Part shown: positions 9,421 through 19,721 of the stretch, piece by piece
Position numbering within the stretch: the stretch's first letter is position 1
How the letters are laid out: each line of letters opens with the position of its first letter
Source of the DNA: Salinimicrobium xinjiangense DSM 19287
GTDB taxonomy: Bacteria > Bacteroidota > Bacteroidia > Flavobacteriales > Flavobacteriaceae
Assembly: GCF_000423585.1 (NCBI RefSeq)
Contig: NZ_AUIG01000014.1
Location: forward strand, 1 to 64,000
DNA: 64,000 bases
Direction of reading: 5' to 3'
The notes under the pieces: model-generated
Told to the model about the DNA's origin: nothing
Database searches by the model: none
Seen by the model: only the letters and a program-made list of their open reading frames with translations
Program-made: the position numbers and the translations under genes

Positions 9421-9720
9421 GGTTCCAAGTTCAAGGTTCAAAGTTCCAGGTTCCTCGTTATCCGAGCTTCTGACCACTGATCACTGAGCACTGATCACTG
9501 AGCACGGGGTTAACACCCCGGGCTACCTATATTTCGCCCCGCTGGGGCTGGCAAAAGCAGAAAATCAAATATGTACGTCTAAAATCTACATTTTGCCTTC
9601 CTGAAAAGTCATATTGCAGGTTAGTCCCGCAAATGGGCGCGGGAGGTGACCACTTACCACTGGAACACTGAACACTATACACTGATCACTGAACACTGAA
9701 CACTGAACACTGAACACTTC
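9421..9720. repeat. Intergenic simple repeats and REP-like hairpin
   Basis: The gap holds degenerate simple repeats (ggttcaaagttcc type, then cactgatcactgag and cactgaacactgaa types). Between them, at about 9504-9552, is a REP-like pair: a hairpin around ggggttaacacccc followed by cgccccgctggggc. Related REP-like units occur at 22741-23105. No gene is seen. Confidence 0.6.
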
Positions 9721-10047
9721 CTATTGATTCTCATAGACCCTCATCCATTCTTCAGACATCTCCTGTAATCCGTCCCAACCATAAATTGCGATGAAAACTA
9801 TATTTACAATGAGATATAGGGCTGAAAGAATAATTCCAATGATCGCCAGGATCCTTCCGGTCTTGACATTATTATAACCTTTGTACATCTCTGGCTCTGC
9901 CAGGTATATTTCTTTTGCTTTCCTGGCGAGGACAAGGGCTACGATTCCAAAGATGAGACCAAGGATACCATAGCAGCAGCAGGTAACAATGGAAAGAATT
10001 CCGAAGATGAGAATAAGAGTTGAATTTGGTAAGGTTGGTTTTTCCAT
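9721..10047 (-). CDS. CCC motif membrane protein
   Basis: The 108-residue protein has two or three membrane segments and a run of three cysteines at about residues 23-25 ('IVTCCCYGILG'), the hallmark of Bacteroidota 'CCC motif membrane proteins'. A soluble loop 'ARKAKEIYLAEPEMYKGYNN' lies between the hydrophobic segments. It is the last gene of a minus-strand cluster with the DUF2752 and T9SS-cargo genes. The function is unknown. Confidence 0.75.
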   Translation of the reverse strand: MEKPTLPNSTLILIFGILSIVTCCCYGILGLIFGIVALVLARKAKEIYLAEPEMYKGYNNVKTGRILAIIGIILSALYLIVNIVFIAIYGWDGLQEMSEEWMRVYENQ

Positions 10048-10076
10048 AATTATTGGTTAGTTAGGATATATTGACT

Positions 10077-10361
10077 TTAATTGATTAGAAAACTCATTTT
10101 ATAAAAATAGGCACCTATGATAATTAGTGCATTGACTATTATCAGTCCGGCTTTGACATACCAGTCACCTTTAAACTTTAGAAAAAGGTTGGAGATTAGA
10201 AATCCTAAAAGAAGCAGGATGGTATAAATTGCAGGAAACATTTTTAAAGCAGCAACAAATTCTCCTCTAAACACCATTACCAGTGCTCTTTGAGCGCCAC
10301 ACCCCAGGCAATCCAATCCAAAGAGTTGCTTGTTAAGGCAGGGAAGCATAAATTCCTCCAT
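10077..10361 (-). CDS. DUF2752 family membrane protein
   Basis: This 94-residue protein has 'LDCLGCGAQRALVMVFRGEF', the conserved C-x2-CG-x-QRA motif of DUF2752, followed by two membrane helices. It sits 4 bp after the T9SS-cargo gene and ahead of the CCC-motif gene, a pairing common in Bacteroidota. The biochemical role is not known. Confidence 0.8.
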   Translation of the reverse strand: MEEFMLPCLNKQLFGLDCLGCGAQRALVMVFRGEFVAALKMFPAIYTILLLLGFLISNLFLKFKGDWYVKAGLIIVNALIIIGAYFYKMSFLIN

Positions 10362-10365
10362 AAAA

Positions 10366-12204
10366 TTATTTATTAAAAACGGTGATCTTTTTAATGGTTT
10401 TGGTATTGTCCATTCCTGTTACTTTCACAATATAAACAGCATTGGCCCAATAGCTTGTTCCAATACTTATTGATCTGCGGTTATCGAAGTTCGTGCGGTA
10501 CAACATCCTCTTCCCTTGTAAATCAAATACTCCCACTGCTTTAACGGGAAACTGATCATTGCCAATGATCTCCAGTTCCTTCAGATAATTATTCTGCACA
10601 ATATCAAATTTAGGTAATACAGAAACATCTTCAAAAAAGACCTGCGGCAACTCCTCCTGCGATATTTTTTCAGCAAAGCTAAGCCTGAAACGTCCGTGGT
10701 AGGTACCCGGTGGCAATTCAAAAGTCAAACCTTCTTCGGTAATAGCAGAATAATCATTTGTTTCTGTGTCTAAGATAAAAAGATTATTAATATCTGTGCT
10801 TTCTGAAAATCCTTGTGAAAATGATATTTTCGAATGGGCTTCATGCACTTTTAGAAAAAGTGGAATCTCATCTGAAATATCCATGGGACGTACGTCTATC
10901 ACAAAACTCCTTTCTTCATGCAGCCAACCCGCATCTGTGGCTGCCATCTCGAAAGCTTCGGCATCCATTCCGGCATCAATGCCTGGTGTCGCTTCATTCC
11001 AGAAGGCCATGCTAAGCCTGCGTTCGTATAAGTTATCTACGGAAAATATCAGCTGAATTTTTGAAAGTTCTACCGGTTCTTTTTGTTCTATATGTTTCTT
11101 ATGTGCTGAAGCCGTTTCTTTTTGAGAGGTTTGATGTTTTTCAGTTTTAAAGACTCTCTGGCCATTTTGGAAAATCACCTTTCCCTCCTGTACAGCCTGC
11201 ACCATGAATCCGCGTGCCATTGAAAGGATACGCGGATCGAAATTTTTGCCTTTGCTACCGGCATCTTCGCCGCTTAGTACCTTTTTAAAGACCGGCACCT
11301 CATAAACTCCCGTGGTACAGGGATCTACAGGGCTGTAAGCACCATAACCTCCAATGTAATCCTGCAAATAATGGGAGGAGCCATCTTCTTTTGAATCCCA
11401 GAAATATGCAATTCCTGTGGTGATATTCCTCCTGTCCAGGTCTCCGTAACAGCCCGTTTTTAAAGTTCCCTGCCCGGAATTTTCCAGAAGGAACAGACTA
11501 AGGTCAAGACCCGAAGGATATGGATTGCCAAGGAGAACAAAGTCATTTTCTTTTACAGGGATCTCTATCTTTCCCGAATTTGGCCTGCCTCTAAAATCAT
11601 ATCTCTGGGCATTACCCGGATTGTTTGCTCTTCCGTCCACAAATGTAGGATCTATTCCGTCTGTACCCTTCATGGTGAAACCATAACCGGGAGGTATAAC
11701 TATTCCATCACCTACGAAATTCCAGTTGGCATAGCCATTTCCGGTAAAGGTATAAATCCAGCGGGTGGAGATGGTGAGTGGATTTGCTTTACCGTTAAGA
11801 GACGGACTTAGTTGCGCAGGCGCACTTTGTAAGATGGAAACAGGGGAATGAAGTAAGGCAACTCCAAAATGACCTTTTTCAGGAGAGATGACCGGGGAGC
11901 CCCAGTAGTTATAGTCATATGCATTTGCTGTTCCTTCAGAAAATACAGAGATCAAACCTGTGCCCGTGTTCTTATGCTCTCCTTCTCCCTGAAGGAGTTG
12001 TGCTTCGTCTCTTAAAAAAATGGATGGTTCACGACCTGAAGAAGGATTTTTATTCAGTTTAAGATCAGCATTTACGTAAAGGAGATCTCCTTTTACATAA
12101 ATATATTGGTCTGTCTGGCCGCTTTGGGAGGGGATAACCGTTAATTGTGCAAAAGACCAGTTGGAAATAAATAAAAAAGTTGTAATCAGCAGAAATCCTC
12201 TCAT
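10366..12204 (-). CDS. T9SS type A sorting-domain protein
   Basis: Taking the ATG at 12204 gives a 612-residue protein with a clear signal peptide (MRGFLLITTFLFISNWSFAQ); the frame upstream adds 23 unlikely residues. The long secreted region lacks a recognisable enzyme motif. The last ~85 residues ('AVGVFDLQGKRM', 'YIVKVTG', 'KKITVF') form the type A sorting domain that sends cargo through the type IX system to the cell surface. It heads a three-gene minus-strand operon. Confidence 0.82.
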   Translation of the reverse strand: MRGFLLITTFLFISNWSFAQLTVIPSQSGQTDQYIYVKGDLLYVNADLKLNKNPSSGREPSIFLRDEAQLLQGEGEHKNTGTGLISVFSEGTANAYDYNYWGSPVISPEKGHFGVALLHSPVSILQSAPAQLSPSLNGKANPLTISTRWIYTFTGNGYANWNFVGDGIVIPPGYGFTMKGTDGIDPTFVDGRANNPGNAQRYDFRGRPNSGKIEIPVKENDFVLLGNPYPSGLDLSLFLLENSGQGTLKTGCYGDLDRRNITTGIAYFWDSKEDGSSHYLQDYIGGYGAYSPVDPCTTGVYEVPVFKKVLSGEDAGSKGKNFDPRILSMARGFMVQAVQEGKVIFQNGQRVFKTEKHQTSQKETASAHKKHIEQKEPVELSKIQLIFSVDNLYERRLSMAFWNEATPGIDAGMDAEAFEMAATDAGWLHEERSFVIDVRPMDISDEIPLFLKVHEAHSKISFSQGFSESTDINNLFILDTETNDYSAITEEGLTFELPPGTYHGRFRLSFAEKISQEELPQVFFEDVSVLPKFDIVQNNYLKELEIIGNDQFPVKAVGVFDLQGKRMLYRTNFDNRRSISIGTSYWANAVYIVKVTGMDNTKTIKKITVFNK

Positions 12205-12279
12205 TTTACCGAAATTTGTAGCATCAATTTTGAAGTTAATATTCTTCTTTGTATTTAATGCACTGGTAAACAAATAATT

Positions 12280-12510
12280 ATGAAAAAACCTACAACTCAG
12301 TTTCTCAATTCAATGCTAATCATTGTAGGTGGGGCTGCCCTGCTTTTTGAGATTTCGGGAGAAGAGAGAAATGTTTATGTAATGGTGGGAGGTCTCATAA
12401 TGCTAATGCTCGGCCTCTACAGGGCCACGAACTTTTGGGTAGAAACAAAGGATGATCATAAAAAAGATCCTGAAGAAGAGGATAAAAAGGAATCTGAAGA
12501 TAAACTCTAA
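12280..12510 (+). CDS. Small membrane protein, unknown
   Basis: This 76-residue protein has two closely spaced hydrophobic segments ('SMLIIVGGAALLFEIS' and 'YVMVGGLIMLMLGLYRATNFW') followed by a highly charged K/D/E tail. I recognise no family. It lies 5 bp before the Smr gene and is probably in the same transcript. Confidence 0.6.
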   Translation: MKKPTTQFLNSMLIIVGGAALLFEISGEERNVYVMVGGLIMLMLGLYRATNFWVETKDDHKKDPEEEDKKESEDKL

Positions 12511-12515
12511 CCAGT

Positions 12516-13064
12516 ATGTTTAAACCCGGAGATAAAGTCGCTGTACTGGATGAAGACCTTGAAGGAAAAGTGCTTTCTGTTTCCGGTTCTCAGGTGGATA
12601 TTGAAACTAATGAAGGATTTCTGCTAAGCTTCGAAGAAAAAGACCTTGTAAAGATAGGGTCCGGACTTCCAAATATTTTACCCGAAGATGTGAATGATCT
12701 TTCTGAGGTCATTAAACAAAAAGAATCTTTCAGGAAGAAAAAGTCTGTAAGGGTAAAACCTAAAGAACGAAATATTCCACCAATGGAAGTGGACCTTCAT
12801 ATCAATAAACTGGTGCCAAAAACAGGTGGTCTTTCCAATTATGATATTCTTTCCATACAGACGGATACTGCAAAGAGGCAGTTGGAATTCGCAATGAAGA
12901 AACGCATTCAGAAGGTAGTTTTTATTCACGGAGTAGGGGAAGGTGTCCTTAAGGCAGAACTGGAAACCTTATTCAACCGTTACGAGAATCTGAAATTTTA
13001 CGACGCCGACTACCAGAAATATGGCTTAGGTGCTACAGAGGTGTATATATTTCAGAATTACTAA
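12516..13064 (+). CDS. Smr/MutS-C domain protein
   Basis: The 182-residue protein has an N-terminal KOW/SH3-like region ('[20 protein letters not shown]', about 1-60, as in DUF2027 proteins). A C-terminal Smr domain (about 90-182) has 'VDLHINKLV' and '[12 protein letters not shown]', the D-x-H and HG-x-G-x-G signatures. Smr domains bind or nick nucleic acids; this form lacks MutS parts. Its stop overlaps the convergent lipoprotein gene by 4 bp. Confidence 0.8.
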   Translation: MFKPGDKVAVLDEDLEGKVLSVSGSQVDIETNEGFLLSFEEKDLVKIGSGLPNILPEDVNDLSEVIKQKESFRKKKSVRVKPKERNIPPMEVDLHINKLVPKTGGLSNYDILSIQTDTAKRQLEFAMKKRIQKVVFIHGVGEGVLKAELETLFNRYENLKFYDADYQKYGLGATEVYIFQNY

Positions 13065-14041
13065 TCTTCTCCAGTACCGTCTTCGCCTGTATTATCTTCT
13101 TCATCTCCATCTTCATCTTCATCTCCATCACCTCCGGTGGGATTAATGACCACATTTTGAGAAGGAGAAATGATCACACCTAATTCGTAATTCTCAAGCC
13201 TTATTTGCTCCCCGTCACCACCCTGGTTGACCAGGCTAAGGTTCTGTGCAGTCACTACATACCTGAAACTTCTGGAGATCGTATTTTCTCTGGAACCTGT
13301 TACAGGAAAGGAATCGGTGATCTCCGGGTTCAAATAATGCGGAATTCCTTCAGAGTTTCGATCATCTGCGGGATTAAGATTTTGGTTCCAGTCTTCATTC
13401 CGGGTAAGCACTCCATCATTATCATCATCTGCATCGAGATAATCGGGAATTCCGTCTCCATCTGAATCGGGATAACCATTAGCTGTATTATCGGCTTCCA
13501 CTTCCCGCTCAATCCGGGTAAGGATATTGTCACCGTCATCATCTATATCGAGATAATCAGGAATTCCGTCGCCATCGGTATCCCGCTGCTCTGCCATTCC
13601 TTCATTTGCAGAGAGAATACCATCACCATCATGATCTGTGACATTGCTTAGAGTAGAAGTGATCACTACCTGGCCTCCGCTGGTGCTTCTAAATTCTCTT
13701 ATCACATTCGGATTTACCGGCGGAACTTCATTACAAAAATAGTCACTCCTTACTTCGCCGTCAAAAACCCTGTAAATAACCTGATTGGTAGCGTTTATTG
13801 GAATAGTGAGTCGGCCTTCTTCCGGCAGGAAGAACTGTGGATTTGGAGTATTGAGATCAAACCTGAAAGCTATAGCTTCATTAACACCTGTATTGTTAGT
13901 TTTAAACAGAACATGGGATTGTGTATCTCCACACCATTGTAGTTGTGGGTTCTCAAAATTAAAGTCGGTCACAATTATCTCCCCGTCGTCACACGAAAAC
14001 ATCAGTGAAGCTGCAAAAATTAGGCTCAGAATTTTTCTCAT
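13061..14041 (-). CDS. Lipoprotein with calcium-binding-type repeats
   Basis: With the ATG at 14041 this is a 326-residue lipoprotein (signal [17 protein letters not shown]). Residues 140-230 carry three thrombospondin type 3-like repeats ('[19 protein letters not shown]' and relatives), which usually bind calcium. The C-terminus is a low-complexity acidic tail of D, E and G. It is likely surface-exposed. No enzyme domain is seen. Confidence 0.7.
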   Translation of the reverse strand: MRKILSLIFAASLMFSCDDGEIIVTDFNFENPQLQWCGDTQSHVLFKTNNTGVNEAIAFRFDLNTPNPQFFLPEEGRLTIPINATNQVIYRVFDGEVRSDYFCNEVPPVNPNVIREFRSTSGGQVVITSTLSNVTDHDGDGILSANEGMAEQRDTDGDGIPDYLDIDDDGDNILTRIEREVEADNTANGYPDSDGDGIPDYLDADDDNDGVLTRNEDWNQNLNPADDRNSEGIPHYLNPEITDSFPVTGSRENTISRSFRYVVTAQNLSLVNQGGDGEQIRLENYELGVIISPSQNVVINPTGGDGDEDEDGDEEDNTGEDGTGED

Positions 14042-14114
14042 AAGGAGGATTTTCAGCAAAATTAAAAGTAATATATAATTTTGAGGAGTGTTCCTTAAAT
14101 AATTTTAAATCTAT

Positions 14115-14122
14115 TATTTTTG
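14115..14122 (+). promoter_or_regulatory. Candidate -7 box of the cysteine desulfurase gene
   Basis: TATTTTTG matches TAnnTTTG and ends only 6 bp before the ATG at 14129. If used, the transcript would have almost no leader. No good -33 element was seen, so this is tentative. Confidence 0.35.
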
Positions 14123-14128
14123 TGGACC

Positions 14129-15277
14129 ATGAAAAAAGTCTACTTTGATAATGCCGCAACTACGCAGATCCGCGAAGAAGTGGTAGATCGCATGGCAGAT
14201 GTTTTGAAGGAAGTCTACGGGAATCCTTCTTCCACTCATGCCTTTGGTCGCAGTGCAAAAACCCTGATAGAACAGGCCCGTAAAACAGTCGCCGGTATTT
14301 TAAATGTTGCCGCGTCTGAAATTATATTTACTTCGGGCGGTACAGAAGCCGATAATCTTATTTTGAACTCGGCCGTAAGGGATCTCGACGTAAAGCGGAT
14401 CATCACCTCAAAAATTGAACATCATGCGGTTCTGTACACACTTAATAAACTACATGAAGTCTATGGTGTGGACCTGCAATATGTTGATCTTGATGACTGC
14501 GGAAGGGTAGACCTTCAACATCTTGAAGAGCTTCTTAAGGAAAGTGATGTAAAGACTCTTGTGAGCCTTATGCACGTCAATAATGAAGTAGGGAACCTTC
14601 TGGATATCAAAAAAACAGGAGAAATTTGTAAAGCATATAATGCTCTCTTTCATTCCGATACCGTACAGTCGGTAGGTCATTATGAGCTGGATCTTTCCCA
14701 GATCAAAATAGATTTTGCAGCTGTTAGTGCCCATAAATTTCATGGTCCTAAGGGTGTTGGTTTTGCTTACATCCGCAAAAACAGCGGACTGCAGCCGCTT
14801 ATTTTTGGCGGGGAACAGGAGCGGGGTTACCGCGCCGGTACCGAGGCGGTACATAATATTGTGGGCCTGGAAGAGGCTCTCAAACTTGCATATCTGCATC
14901 TCGATGAAGAGCGGGAATATATTACCTCTCTAAAAAGGCATTTTACAGACCTTCTTAAAAAGGAAATTCCTGAAGCAAAATTCAATGGAGATTGTGATGA
15001 TTTCGAGCATAGCACCTATACATTGCTGAATGTATGCCTGCCTATGTCTCAGGAAAAGGCTTTGATGTTGTTATTCCAGCTGGACCTTCACGGAATTGCC
15101 TGCTCTAAGGGAAGTGCCTGTCAAAGCGGAAGCGGCCAGGGATCTCATGTGCTAAATGCATTTTTGTCTCAAGAAGACCTGCAGAAACCCTCTCTTAGAT
15201 TTTCTTTTTCCAGGTATAACACTAAAGAAGAGGTGGAATATGTGGTGAAGGTGTTGAAGGAGTATATGGAGAAATAG
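14129..15277 (+). CDS. Cysteine desulfurase (NifS/IscS family)
   Basis: The 382-residue PLP enzyme releases sulfur from cysteine as a persulfide for Fe-S clusters or thiolation. The ATG at 14129 gives the family N-terminus 'VYFDNAATTQI'. The PLP lysine is in 'SAHKFHGPKGVGF', and the catalytic cysteine is in 'ACSKGSACQSG'. It is not next to iscU or suf genes here, so its delivery partner is unclear. It stands alone between convergent and repeat-bearing gaps. Confidence 0.85.
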   Translation: MKKVYFDNAATTQIREEVVDRMADVLKEVYGNPSSTHAFGRSAKTLIEQARKTVAGILNVAASEIIFTSGGTEADNLILNSAVRDLDVKRIITSKIEHHAVLYTLNKLHEVYGVDLQYVDLDDCGRVDLQHLEELLKESDVKTLVSLMHVNNEVGNLLDIKKTGEICKAYNALFHSDTVQSVGHYELDLSQIKIDFAAVSAHKFHGPKGVGFAYIRKNSGLQPLIFGGEQERGYRAGTEAVHNIVGLEEALKLAYLHLDEEREYITSLKRHFTDLLKKEIPEAKFNGDCDDFEHSTYTLLNVCLPMSQEKALMLLFQLDLHGIACSKGSACQSGSGQGSHVLNAFLSQEDLQKPSLRFSFSRYNTKEEVEYVVKVLKEYMEK

Positions 15278-15307
15278 GAAGGGTAAGCAACAAATTTCAG
15301 GCACCAA

Positions 15308-15369
15308 ATCATTATTGTCCGATAAAAGAATCTGCACCGCTCCGCTTCTAGAGCCTAGAGCCAAGACTT
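15308..15369 (-). repeat. Dispersed intergenic repeat (inverted relative of 2121-2182)
   Basis: The minus strand reads aagtcttggctctagg, then tctagaagcggagcgg, then ggacaataatga, a close match to 2121-2182. It sits between the convergent cysteine desulfurase and TonB-receptor genes. Confidence 0.55.
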
Positions 15370-15386
15370 CTATATTGGTAAAACTG

Positions 15387-17840
15387 CTATAATTTAAATC
15401 CTATCCTTACATTATAGATACGGGGGCTAAGATAATTAGGAACGGAATATTGTGTCTTAGTGTAGGCATCCCTCACAAAAGTATTTGTGATTGAATTCTG
15501 GGCATTAAAAATATTCAGGATCTCGAGGCCTATGGAAATTTCTCTGAATATTTTATTCTGAATAAAATTCTGTTCAGAATTTTCACTTCTAAGAAGGTAA
15601 AACAATCCGAGGTCGGCGCGCTTATAATCTGGAAGTCGGGATTGGTAAAGGTATGGATCTGCGTAGGCGGGGGAACCGCCTGGCAAGCCGGTATTGTAGA
15701 CCAAATTGAGATACATTTTCAGGTTGGGGATGCTGGGCACATAATCCTGAAACAGCAATCCGAATTTTAGCCTTTGATCTGTAGGTCGGGAGATATAACC
15801 ACGGTTCTCGATATTTTCCTCTGTCTTTAGGTAACCAAAGCTGATCCAGCTTTCTGTACCGGGAACAAATTCTCCATTGAGCCGCAGATCAAGTCCATAG
15901 GCATAGGCTTCAGCATTATTTTCTGCCGCGTAACGAATCCGGACATTCTCCAGAGTATAGGGGTTAACATTCTTGAGATCCTTAAAATACGCTTCAGAAA
16001 TGAGCTTGAACGGTCGCTCAAGAAGTTTAAAGCTGTATTCATTTCCCAATACAAGATGAAATGAGCGCTGTGCCTTGACTTCAGGATTTAATGCTCCGGA
16101 AAAATTCCGGAGTTCCCTGTAGAATGGCGGCTGATGATAAATTCCTCCCGAAAGCCGGAACAGCATATCTGCTTCCCAGGCTGGTTTTAGAGCTATTTGT
16201 GCCCTCGGACTAAACACAGTTTGAGGAGCAGCATTTTCTTCAGAAGAAAGCATCCAGGTGTGGCTTCTCAATCCCGCGTTGGTCCACAGCTCGTGCTCAC
16301 CAATTGTTCCGCGATGACTCCATTGGAAAAATGCCTGAAAACGCTCAATGGTCGTTTCATTAAAGGCACGAATGGAAGTGAAAGGCAGCAGTGGCGCTTC
16401 ATATGGTTCGTAGGGCTGATTATTTTTAAGATCAGGCAGGGGAGGGCGGATAGAAAATCCGGCGGAGTCGACGATCTCATATTCTCTTATCCTGTCCCGG
16501 ATATCTTCATGAGTATATTTGATTCCGTAGTCAAGGAGGTGATCTTCAAGCTGAATGTTTCCGGAATGGTCAAGGTTGAAAATCAGTGCATCAAGTTTAT
16601 TTCTTGCGTGCGTGAGTTGAGCCCCCACGCCTTGTGAAGACTCTACTTTTCCGAAGTCTTTTCCGTAGTCCAGATTAATTGTCCCTAACCGGTATTGAGC
16701 TACAATGTCATAATATTCCTGTTCTTCTGTATTATAGGCTGAAAGTGTGAAATTTCCCGTATAATTTCCGTCAGATTTATAGGAAGTTTTGATCGCTCCA
16801 AAAAGGGTGGAGTAAATATCCTCCTCTCTTCCGTTATAATATATCAAGAGGGCTTGCGGATTAGCCAGTGTTCCAAAATTGGTTTGCCTGGTAAGGGGAC
16901 GATAGCTGTATTCGTTTTTGGATGCATTTCCCAGGAAACTGATTTCCACCTTATCGGAAAATTGATAGATAAGATTGAGCTGCGCATCGGCAAATAGCGG
17001 GGTAAAATTTGTTTCAGTCTCCTGTGCCTCCACGAGCAGACTGTTATCCCTATACCGTATTCCTGCAAGAGCACTGAATTTTTGATCTTTTGAGACTCCT
17101 TCCGCAGCTACGTTCACACCTAAAAAACTGGCATCAAGAGAGGCCCGGAAATTCACGGGTCTTCTGTATTGAATGTCTAAGACCGAAGATAGCTTGTCTC
17201 CGTATTTCGCCTGAAATCCACCTGCCGAAAAATGGACTTTCCGCACCAAATCGGGATTAACAAAACTTAAGCCTTCCTGCTGTCCCGACCTTATGAGAAA
17301 TGGCCGGTAGACCTGGATGCCATTTACATAAACCAGATTTTCATCGTAATTACCACCTCTAACGGAGTATTGTGTACTTAATTCATTGTTTGAACTTACT
17401 CCGGGTAAGGTTTTAAGGAGATTTTCTACACCTGCGTTTGCGCCCGGAAGCTTTCTTATAGCTTCGGGATCTACAGATGTCATTCCCGTAAAGGCTTCCC
17501 GTTGTTCTGATGTTAAGACTACCTCCCCAATCTGTTCAATCCTGCTGTTAAGCACCGGATTGAATTCCAGGATCTCCCCGCTGTATAATAGAACTGTAAA
17601 AACAGCATTTTTGAAACCAATATGCGAAACCGTTATCCTGACTTCCCTGCCGGCAGGGATCTCAAAGAGGTAAAATCCGGCAGAATTGGTTTGGGTTCCA
17701 CCTTCCGGAATAGTAATGTTGGCATTAACAACCGGTTCATGATTTTCATCCAGTACCACTCCTTTTATAACTGCTGTTTGAGAAAAGCCGGTATTCCAGC
17801 AAAGCAGGCAGTAAAAGAAGAAGATGGCAGTTGCTCTCAA
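15387..17840 (-). CDS. TonB-dependent receptor (CarboxypepD plug type)
   Basis: The 817-residue outer-membrane receptor has a signal peptide (to about residue 20) and a carboxypeptidase-regulatory-like domain (about 22-105, 'VVLDENHEPVVNANITIPEGG'). Its plug domain contains 'LLKTLPGVSSNNELSTQYSV' and 'YSVRGGNYDENLVYVNG', followed by a 22-strand-type barrel ending in 'IYNVRIGFKL'. It imports an unknown ligand with TonB energy. It lies 8 bp after the M23 peptidase gene in one operon. There is no SusD partner, so it is not a standard glycan-uptake pair. Confidence 0.85.
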   Translation of the reverse strand: MRATAIFFFYCLLCWNTGFSQTAVIKGVVLDENHEPVVNANITIPEGGTQTNSAGFYLFEIPAGREVRITVSHIGFKNAVFTVLLYSGEILEFNPVLNSRIEQIGEVVLTSEQREAFTGMTSVDPEAIRKLPGANAGVENLLKTLPGVSSNNELSTQYSVRGGNYDENLVYVNGIQVYRPFLIRSGQQEGLSFVNPDLVRKVHFSAGGFQAKYGDKLSSVLDIQYRRPVNFRASLDASFLGVNVAAEGVSKDQKFSALAGIRYRDNSLLVEAQETETNFTPLFADAQLNLIYQFSDKVEISFLGNASKNEYSYRPLTRQTNFGTLANPQALLIYYNGREEDIYSTLFGAIKTSYKSDGNYTGNFTLSAYNTEEQEYYDIVAQYRLGTINLDYGKDFGKVESSQGVGAQLTHARNKLDALIFNLDHSGNIQLEDHLLDYGIKYTHEDIRDRIREYEIVDSAGFSIRPPLPDLKNNQPYEPYEAPLLPFTSIRAFNETTIERFQAFFQWSHRGTIGEHELWTNAGLRSHTWMLSSEENAAPQTVFSPRAQIALKPAWEADMLFRLSGGIYHQPPFYRELRNFSGALNPEVKAQRSFHLVLGNEYSFKLLERPFKLISEAYFKDLKNVNPYTLENVRIRYAAENNAEAYAYGLDLRLNGEFVPGTESWISFGYLKTEENIENRGYISRPTDQRLKFGLLFQDYVPSIPNLKMYLNLVYNTGLPGGSPAYADPYLYQSRLPDYKRADLGLFYLLRSENSEQNFIQNKIFREISIGLEILNIFNAQNSITNTFVRDAYTKTQYSVPNYLSPRIYNVRIGFKL

Positions 17841-17848
17841 CCGAAGGT

Positions 17849-19540
17849 TTATTTTCTGTAAAAGGTACTTTCAAATATAGTGGTATTTCCTACATTATCA
17901 GTCACCTCGATCTTTAGAAGGTTTTCGGTTTCGCTTACTACACCATCTTCGAAATTATGTGTAAGCAGGTTTTGCTTGTACTCATACTCCATAAGTATGA
18001 ATTTTCCGTTTACGGTTGCCCTGTAATCTTTGATTCCCGATAGATCATCTGAGATCTTCACCTTCAGGTCTTTATTGGATGAGATCCACTGCCCATTCTT
18101 AAAATTAATGGGTATTACCGAGGGTGCTTTGGTATCTCTTGCTAAAGTATATGTGCCAAAACTGCGCGTTTTAGTGGTAAAACGTTCTCCTTCCTTCGTA
18201 GTAGTAGAATAATTAGGAGTTCCCCATTTATTGAGTCGGGCAATAAACATTTGCTCCCTGTCTTCGGGCTTATATTTACTTAAGTCGAATCCAATGCTGA
18301 TGTTTGTATGAATTGGCACAACATCTTCGTGCAAGGTCAACTTTTCATCTTCAAAAGTGACATCCAGATATACGTCCTGGTATAAACTGTTCTTAGGAAT
18401 ATAGACGTCGATTCCGTTTTGTTCAAATTGTGCCCCGGCCCCGGCTTCAACAAAATATTCCGTCCTTTTTTCGGGATTTGGGGTAATGGCATCACGGTGC
18501 TTTCCTTCAATAGGAATTCGAACTACACGTTCGTTCCCTGCAAAGTCTGTCACTCTAATGACATAATTGTATGAAAGACTATCCTCCACATTTAAGATCC
18601 CATCATTAGAAACATGGCTGTAAATGCTTAGGGGATTGGAAGGTTCTACAAAGAGCTTCTGAATTCGCCTGTTGTTGGTAGCATAGTAACCATAATCTAT
18701 CAACTGGTTAAGATGACGGGTTTCGGCAAAGGAGAATTTTTCAAAGTTGGCCTGAAAAATCTTTTCTCCGTTGGCATTGCTTTCAATTCTAAAGACCCCG
18801 TTCTGATTGGGAGCTGCATCAAGCTGATCTACCGTATTGATCCCAAAACCTATGTCTCCACAGGCTTCGATCTTTTCTGCCTGAAAAGAACCATCCTGCT
18901 GCGGAATTAACCTGAGCTTTTGTCTTTGCGCCGATCCATTGACATGTGCGTCTTCTCCCATAGGGTAAACATAAACTCCAGAAACCAAAGGAGCGCGATT
19001 GTCTTTAATATCAAATCCAAACATGAGAGGATTCATAGGGCGCTGTTCGCCGTCCCTGATCTCGAAATGCAGGTGAGGTCCGCCGCTTCCACCGGTATTT
19101 CCACTATTGGCCACTAATTCCCCACGCTCAATGGGTAGGTCTGAGGCAGTTGGATAAACTTCTACTTCATAGCTTTCCCGTGCATACTGGATCTTCTTTA
19201 TGTATTCTTCAATTTTTGGAGAAAAATTCTTCAGGTGGGCATAAACTGTAGTATAGCCATTTGGATGCTGAATGTATAAAGCTTTTCCATAGCCAAAATG
19301 AGCCACATTGATTCTGCTTACATAACCTTCGGCAGAAGCATAAACCGGTAATCCTTCCCGCTGCTGGGTCTTAATATCGAGACCACTGTGAAAATGGTTG
19401 GACCGAAGTTCGCCAAAAGTTCCGGAGAGGATAAGCGGTACCTGCAAAGGATCGTCGAAGTAGTTAGCAGGAACTTCAGGAGCCTGGGCGTGAACGATAA
19501 AAGAGCAAAAGAGCAGGAGAGGGGCAAGGAGCCTTTTCAT
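17849..19540 (-). CDS. M23 family metallopeptidase
   Basis: The ATG at 19540 gives a 563-residue protein with signal peptide MKRLLAPLLLFCSFIVHAQ. The LytM/M23 domain lies at about 45-180, with zinc-site motifs 'NHFHSGLDI' and 'GPHLHFEIRDG'. The rest (about 190-563) is beta-rich. It probably cuts peptidoglycan peptides or activates such an enzyme in the periplasm. It is the first gene of an operon with the TonB receptor. Confidence 0.85.
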   Translation of the reverse strand: MKRLLAPLLLFCSFIVHAQAPEVPANYFDDPLQVPLILSGTFGELRSNHFHSGLDIKTQQREGLPVYASAEGYVSRINVAHFGYGKALYIQHPNGYTTVYAHLKNFSPKIEEYIKKIQYARESYEVEVYPTASDLPIERGELVANSGNTGGSGGPHLHFEIRDGEQRPMNPLMFGFDIKDNRAPLVSGVYVYPMGEDAHVNGSAQRQKLRLIPQQDGSFQAEKIEACGDIGFGINTVDQLDAAPNQNGVFRIESNANGEKIFQANFEKFSFAETRHLNQLIDYGYYATNNRRIQKLFVEPSNPLSIYSHVSNDGILNVEDSLSYNYVIRVTDFAGNERVVRIPIEGKHRDAITPNPEKRTEYFVEAGAGAQFEQNGIDVYIPKNSLYQDVYLDVTFEDEKLTLHEDVVPIHTNISIGFDLSKYKPEDREQMFIARLNKWGTPNYSTTTKEGERFTTKTRSFGTYTLARDTKAPSVIPINFKNGQWISSNKDLKVKISDDLSGIKDYRATVNGKFILMEYEYKQNLLTHNFEDGVVSETENLLKIEVTDNVGNTTIFESTFYRK

Positions 19541-19721
19541 GTATTTAAAATTTAACTTTTTATAGCGGGTTAAAGATACCAAACCAACGGCAAAAATTAA
19601 ACCCTTATTTTTGAGGTGGTTAAAATTATTTTAAAATTCAGACCTAAAATAGATTTCAAATTATTGGGATATTTCGGCAGGTATGTTAACTTTGTAAGGG
19701 TAAGAAGCAGGTTTAGCTTTA

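Noticed and set aside
9421-9720. CRISPR-like array from cactgaacactg repeats
   Set aside because: These are low-complexity simple repeats with very short periods and no spacers.
14450-14899. 149-residue antisense frame in the cysteine desulfurase gene
   Set aside because: Fully opposite a conserved enzyme gene, with no domain features.
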